Positions 60,290 to 64,000 of a stretch of DNA of 64,000 bases are shown here, piece by piece. Numbering within the stretch: the first letter of the stretch is position 1; the number at the start of each line of letters is the position of its first letter. This DNA comes from Streptomyces sp. Lineage in GTDB: Bacteria > Actinomycetota > Actinomycetes > Streptomycetales > Streptomycetaceae. The notes under the pieces are model-generated. The model made no database searches and was not told the DNA's origin. It saw only the letters and a program-made list of their open reading frames with translations. The stretch is from assembly GCF_019510245.1 (NCBI RefSeq), contig NZ_JAEKKT010000164.1:30907-94906 (forward strand), read 5' to 3'. The position numbers were made by a program, and so were the translations under genes.

Positions 60290-61104
60290 TGAATGGTGCT
60301 GCGGACGTCCGCTTCTTCCCGTCCTCCGACGGCGACCTCGCCTACCTCGACACCGGCTCCGGCGAACCGGTGGTCCTGATCCACTCCGGATACGTCGACC
60401 ACCGGTTCTGGTACCGGCAGATCCCGGCGCTCGCCGCCGAGTACCGGGTCATCGCCCCGGACGTGCGCGGCCACGGTTTCTCCGCCAACGCGAGCGAGCC
60501 GTTCCGCTGGGCCGACGACCTCGCCGCACTCCTGCGCCACCTCGACGCCGGACCCGCCGTCGTCGTCGGCGTCTCGATGGGCGGGGTGATCGCCACCGAC
60601 ACCGTGCTGGAACACCCCGAGCTGGTCCGCGCGGTGGTCACCTGCGGGGCGGTGACCGGCGACTTCCGCTACACGGACCCCTGGCACACGGAGCTCCAGG
60701 CCGAATACGCCCGCACCCTGGGCGCGGGTGACATCGAGGGCTGGCTCGACGCCTTCGTGAAGGTCGTACCGGGCGAGCACCGCACCCTCGACGCCGTCGA
60801 CCCGGAGATTCCGCGCCGGTTGCGGGAGATGGCGCTGCACACGATCTCGAAGCACACCCCCGACGAGCCCGACCGGCTGGTGCGGGTGACCGACTCCTGG
60901 CCCAGGGTGCCGAAGATCGACGTCCCGGTCCTCACGATCAACGGCGGTCTGGAACCCGCCGACCTGCTCGCCGCCGCCGAGCGCCTGGCCCGCGAGGTCC
61001 CGAACGGCCAAGCCGAGGTCGTCGAGGGCACCGACCACTACCCGAACCTGGAGCGGCCCGCGGAGTTCAACGCCCTCCTGCTCGGCTTCCTCCGCGGCCT
61101 CTAA
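60289..61104 (+). CDS. Alpha/beta hydrolase
   Basis: A 271-residue alpha/beta-fold hydrolase. Oxyanion strand PVVLIHSGYVDHRFWYRQI, then VIAPDVRGHGFSANASEP, nucleophile elbow GVSMGGV and the catalytic histidine in EGTDHYPNLERP. It resembles lactone/ester hydrolases of the peroxidase-like (3-oxoadipate enol-lactonase) type. Substrate unknown; MarR control suggests a role in handling of an aromatic or other small effector. ATG 60289 overlaps the second operator. Stop TAA shares bases with the permease stop on the other strand. Confidence 0.88.
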   Translation: MNGAADVRFFPSSDGDLAYLDTGSGEPVVLIHSGYVDHRFWYRQIPALAAEYRVIAPDVRGHGFSANASEPFRWADDLAALLRHLDAGPAVVVGVSMGGVIATDTVLEHPELVRAVVTCGAVTGDFRYTDPWHTELQAEYARTLGAGDIEGWLDAFVKVVPGEHRTLDAVDPEIPRRLREMALHTISKHTPDEPDRLVRVTDSWPRVPKIDVPVLTINGGLEPADLLAAAERLAREVPNGQAEVVEGTDHYPNLERPAEFNALLLGFLRGL

Positions 61105-62513
61105 CGCCCTGCCAGCCGCGACCTCTTGTACGAGTAGCCGAAGTAGATCACGCAACCGATCACGAACCAGACCGCGAACCGCACCCAGGTCTGCCACTTC
61201 AGGAACGTGATCAGCCAAATCGAGAAGACGACACCCAGCGCCGGCACGAACGGCATCCACGGCGTACGGAAGGTGCGCGGCAGCTCCGGCTGCCGGTAGC
61301 GCAGCACGATGACCGCCGTGCACACCACCACGAACGCCAGCAGGATGCCGATGTTGGTGAGTTCGGCCGCCTCGCCGATCGGCACGAACCCGGCGAGCAG
61401 CGCCGAGGCCACCCCCACGATCCAGGTCACCCGGGTCGGCACGTGCCGCGTCGGGTGCGTCTTCGCGAACCAGCCGGGCAGCAGCCCGTCCCGGGACATG
61501 CTGAACCAGACTCGGGTCACGCCCAGCATGAACGTGAACATGACGGTCAGGATGCCGATGATCGCGCCCACCGCGATCACGTCCGCGAGGCCGCTCAGCC
61601 CCACCGACTTGAACGCCGTCGAGAAGCCGCTCTCCGGGTCGATGTCCTTGTAGTTCTGCATGCCCGTCAGGACCAGGCAGGCCGCCACGTACAGCACCAT
61701 CGAGATCGCCAGCGAGTAGATGATCGCCTTGGGCATGTGCCGCTGGGCGTCCTTCGACTCCTCGGCCGCCGTCGACATCGCGTCGTACCCGAAGACCGCG
61801 AAGAACACCGTGGCCGCGCCGGTGAACGCGCCGCTGATGCCGAACGGGAAGAACGGGTGGTAGTTCGCCGAGTCGATGTGGAACACACCGACGCCGATCA
61901 CCACCAGAACCACCAGCACCTTGAGCACCACCACGAAGGTCTCGAAGCGGGCCGCGCTGCGGATGCCGAGGTTGAGCAGGTACGCGATCAGCAGACAGAG
62001 GACCGCGGCGAACAGGTCGACGCGGTGACCGGCCCCGGTGCCCGGGGCGCCGAGCATCCACTGTGGCAGGTTCGCGCCCATCTCCTCGACCAGGAAGCCG
62101 AAGTACCCCGAGATGCCGATCGCGACCACCGCCACGATCGCCGTGTACTCCAGGAGCAGGTCCCAGCCGATGAACCAGCCCGCGAACTCGCCGAGCACCG
62201 CGTAACCGTACGTGTAGGCCGACCCCGCCTTGGGGATCAGCCCGGCGAACTCGGCGTACGACAGCGCGGCGCAGGCACTCGCCACACCGGCGATGAGGAA
62301 CGAGACCAGGACGGCGGGACCGGCCGTCTCGTTGGCGACGGTGCCGGCGAGGGTGAAGATGCCGGCGCCGATGATGCCGCCCACGCCGATCGCGGTGAGC
62401 TGCACCAGCCCGAGCGATCTGTCGAGCCGGGCGCCCTCGGTGACCTCCGTCTCCTCGATGTGCTCGATGGGTTTGCGACGGAGAATTCCTTCACCCATGC
62501 GGAGCTTGGCCAT
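61101..62513 (-). CDS. APC-superfamily amino acid permease
   Basis: A 470-residue permease with about twelve to thirteen helices. GLVQLTAIGVGGIIGAGIFTLAGTVA is the first unwound helix with the GxGxGIF-type substrate motif (GGIIGAGIF), and FFAVFGYDAMSTAAEESKD the sixth. The shape matches the cationic amino acid transporter (CAT/YhdG) branch. C-terminus YKRSRLAGR. ATG 62513 follows GAGGTGAGG; ATG further upstream at 62558 is possible but less likely. Substrates are probably basic or branched amino acids, not provable here. Convergent with the hydrolase, sharing stop bases. Confidence 0.93.
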   Translation of the reverse strand: MAKLRMGEGILRRKPIEHIEETEVTEGARLDRSLGLVQLTAIGVGGIIGAGIFTLAGTVANETAGPAVLVSFLIAGVASACAALSYAEFAGLIPKAGSAYTYGYAVLGEFAGWFIGWDLLLEYTAIVAVVAIGISGYFGFLVEEMGANLPQWMLGAPGTGAGHRVDLFAAVLCLLIAYLLNLGIRSAARFETFVVVLKVLVVLVVIGVGVFHIDSANYHPFFPFGISGAFTGAATVFFAVFGYDAMSTAAEESKDAQRHMPKAIIYSLAISMVLYVAACLVLTGMQNYKDIDPESGFSTAFKSVGLSGLADVIAVGAIIGILTVMFTFMLGVTRVWFSMSRDGLLPGWFAKTHPTRHVPTRVTWIVGVASALLAGFVPIGEAAELTNIGILLAFVVVCTAVIVLRYRQPELPRTFRTPWMPFVPALGVVFSIWLITFLKWQTWVRFAVWFVIGCVIYFGYSYKRSRLAGR

Positions 62514-62573
62514 GTGCCTCACCTCTTCGCTGATCGCGAACGGCTGACGGCCGATCATGATGGCGCAGGGGCG

Positions 62574-63530
62574 TCACGGACGGAAGACGCCACGCACGGT
62601 CTCGGCCCAGCCCGGCGTCCAGGTCCGGGCGACGGTGCGCGGCGGACGGGACTCGAGGAGATGGGTGCGCAGGGCGGGGAGCGCCGGGTGCGGGTTGGCG
62701 GTGGCCCACAGCAGCGAGTGGGGGTAGTGGGGGGTCGGGTCGGTGAGCGGGATCCGGCGCAGGCCGTGGCTGTCCGGCCAGACCAGCCCGGTCCGCTCGC
62801 TGACCAGGGTCGCCAGGGTCGCGGAGCCCGCGAGCGCGTCCTGCAGCGCCCCGGAGAAGTTGGGGCCGGAGGAGTCGATGGCGAGTCCGAACGCGGCGGC
62901 GAGGGAGGCGTAGTACGCGGCCCACTCGGTGCCCTCCACGATCCCGGGGATCCAGATCCGGTGCCCGGCGAGCTCCGCGGGCGTGACCGAGCTCCGGCCG
63001 GCCAGGGCGTGTCCCGGGCCGGTGAGGAGCTGGACGGGCTCGTCGTACACCCGGACCGCCTCGATGCCCCTCGGCAGCGGACGGCCGGGCATGGCGACCG
63101 CCCGGAAGGACGCGTCGATCGCACCGGAGCGCAGGGCGGTCAGCGCCGACTCCACGTCGAAGAGGGTGACGACGTCCAGGGCGAGGTCCGGGTGCGCCTC
63201 GTGGAAGGCGCGCAGCAGCGCCGCCGGGGCGAGCCGGGAGCCGACCACGTCGACCCGCAGGGGGCGCCGGCCCCGCCGTACCGAGGCGGCCGCCCGCTCC
63301 TCGGCCAGCAGCAGCTCGCGGGCGGGCGGCAGGAAGGCCCGGCCGTCCACGGTCGGCTCGGCGCCCCGGGCGGTCCGGGTGAACAGCCGCACGCCCAGCT
63401 CCCGCTCCAGGGCCGCGATCCGCTTGGACACGGCCTGCTGGGTGACCCCCAGCACGGCCGCGGCCTCCTGGAACTGCCCGGAGTCGGCCACGGCGACGAA
63501 GGTGCGCACGGCGGTGAGGTCCACCTCCAC
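62574..63530 (-). CDS. LysR-family transcriptional regulator
   Basis: A 318-residue LysR-type regulator. Winged helix-turn-helix: VDLTAVRTFVAVADSGQFQEAAAVLGVTQQAVSKRIAALE (core AAAVLGVTQQAVSKRI), linker helix and a two-lobed effector domain (RPLRVDVVGSRLAPAALLRA, RIPLTDPTPHYPHSLLW). Divergent from the MFS gene, with an inverted repeat just ahead of its start. GTG 63530 was used; GTG 63524 is an alternative two codons on. Likely controls the MFS transporter. Confidence 0.92.
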   Translation of the reverse strand: MEVDLTAVRTFVAVADSGQFQEAAAVLGVTQQAVSKRIAALERELGVRLFTRTARGAEPTVDGRAFLPPARELLLAEERAAASVRRGRRPLRVDVVGSRLAPAALLRAFHEAHPDLALDVVTLFDVESALTALRSGAIDASFRAVAMPGRPLPRGIEAVRVYDEPVQLLTGPGHALAGRSSVTPAELAGHRIWIPGIVEGTEWAAYYASLAAAFGLAIDSSGPNFSGALQDALAGSATLATLVSERTGLVWPDSHGLRRIPLTDPTPHYPHSLLWATANPHPALPALRTHLLESRPPRTVARTWTPGWAETVRGVFRP

Positions 63531-63536
63531 ACCGTA

Positions 63537-63549
63537 CAACCGGTGGTTG
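63537..63549. promoter_or_regulatory. Inverted repeat between LysR and MFS genes
   Basis: CAACC-GGT-GGTTG, five-base arms, seven bases upstream of the LysR start. A related AGGTTGT occurs at 63572-63578. It is a possible LysR site, but the arms are short. Confidence 0.35.
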
Positions 63550-63626
63550 TGGCGGCCGACCTGGAGGTTGTTTGATCCGACGGCCACCTGCACGTTTTCA
63601 TGTCCCGGGTCAACGGGAGGTTGTGC

Positions 63627-64000
63627 ATGGGGCGGCGGTTCGGGTGGCTGTGGGCCGCGTACTCGGTGAGTGCGCTCGGGACCTGGCTCGCCTTCGACGT
63701 GTTCTCGGTGATCGCCGTCATCGCGTTGCACGCGGACTCCGCGGAGGTGGCGCTGCTCGCCGCGACCGGGCCTGCCGTGGGCGCCGTCGCCGCGGTGCCG
63801 CTCGGGCCGTGGGTGGAGTTCCGGCGCAAACGGCCGGTGATGATGGCGATGGACCTCGTCAGGTTCGGCGCGCTGCTCACCGTCCCGGCCGCCTACGCGC
63901 TCGGTGCCCTCGGTATCGGCCAGCTGCTGCTGGTCTCGGTGGTCGTCGCGGCCGCCGACATCACCTTCAACGCGGCCTCCGGCGCCTTCCTGAAGTGCCT
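63627..64000 (+). CDS. MFS transporter, 5' part, cut by window edge
   Basis: First 124 codons of a membrane protein. GRRFGWLWAAYSVSALGTWLAFDVF is a typical first helix of DHA-type drug-efflux MFS proteins; AALLAATGPAVGAVAAVPLGPWVEF-type sequence (core GAVAAVPLGPWVEFRRKRPVM) gives the motif A loop with FRRKRPVM. ATG 63627 follows GGGAGG at six bases. Divergent from the LysR gene. The 3' end lies beyond the window, so the length and full family placement are not known. Confidence 0.85.
   Translation, partial: MGRRFGWLWAAYSVSALGTWLAFDVFSVIAVIALHADSAEVALLAATGPAVGAVAAVPLGPWVEFRRKRPVMMAMDLVRFGALLTVPAAYALGALGIGQLLLVSVVVAAADITFNAASGAFLKC

Overview
The window reads as a chromosomal segment of a Streptomyces-type actinomycete. 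GC content is very high, codon third positions are almost always G or C, GTG starts are common, and genes are packed in short runs with ATGA or GTGA overlaps. Family content fits too: PAS/SpoIIE phosphatases fused to anti-sigma-type ATPases, an ECF sigma with a zinc-type anti-sigma factor, a GlgM-type glycogen synthase with GlgC, WS/DGAT, Trypco1 and DUF2267. No tRNA, rRNA, CRISPR array or intact insertion sequence was found. The species is not resolved.

Region 1 (1-5.8 kb) is a stress and redox cluster: the 3' part of clpB (with a frameshift), a zinc-finger thioredoxin, a UBP-type zinc-finger protein, a cyclic-nucleotide-domain/thioredoxin-reductase-like fusion without the redox CxxC, an Hsp20 chaperone and a DUF2267 protein. 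Region 2 (5.9-12.9 kb) holds a large SpoIIE-family regulator with altered metal-binding residues, surrounded by decayed genes. Fragments of a PP2C-type phosphatase, DyP peroxidase, NrfD, an ECF sigma factor, LigD and an aldo/keto reductase lie side by side, with a frameshifted hypothetical gene.

Region 3 (12.9-32.3 kb) is mostly housekeeping and metabolism: panD, two GNATs, a racemase-like protein, 6-phosphogluconate dehydrogenase, a LysM/M23 peptidase whose 5' end looks rearranged, a DMT transporter, an FhuF-like [2Fe-2S] protein, glycogen genes (glgA/glgM, glgC), a secreted GH92 alpha-mannosidase, a WS/DGAT acyltransferase, an atypical SDR, a deleted SDR, a degenerate HD-domain gene, a conserved-looking 57-residue protein, an amidase and a Trypco1 protein.

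Region 4 (32.3-51.8 kb) is the most coherent part. A LacI-type regulator faces a sugar ABC transporter followed by a GH5-like hydrolase, a 5'-truncated GH85 endo-beta-N-acetylglucosaminidase and a GH38 alpha-mannosidase. A GntR/FadR regulator then faces a second sugar ABC transporter and a set of enzymes matching the non-phosphorylated L-fucose pathway (mutarotase, L-fucose dehydrogenase, fuconolactonase, fuconate dehydratase, SDR). Together with GH92 this suggests foraging on fucosylated, mannose-rich N-glycans. That functional reading is inference. The last cleavage step of the fucose pathway is not in the window.

Region 5 (51.8-64 kb) carries a lipase-maturation-factor-like membrane protein, an apparently intact PAS/GAF/SpoIIE/ATPase regulator, an Fpg/Nei glycosylase, an ECF sigma with a hypothetical gene and an anti-sigma factor, a CapA-like lipoprotein, a MarR regulator divergent from an alpha/beta hydrolase across two palindromic operators, an APC amino-acid permease, a LysR regulator and the start of an MFS transporter cut by the window edge.
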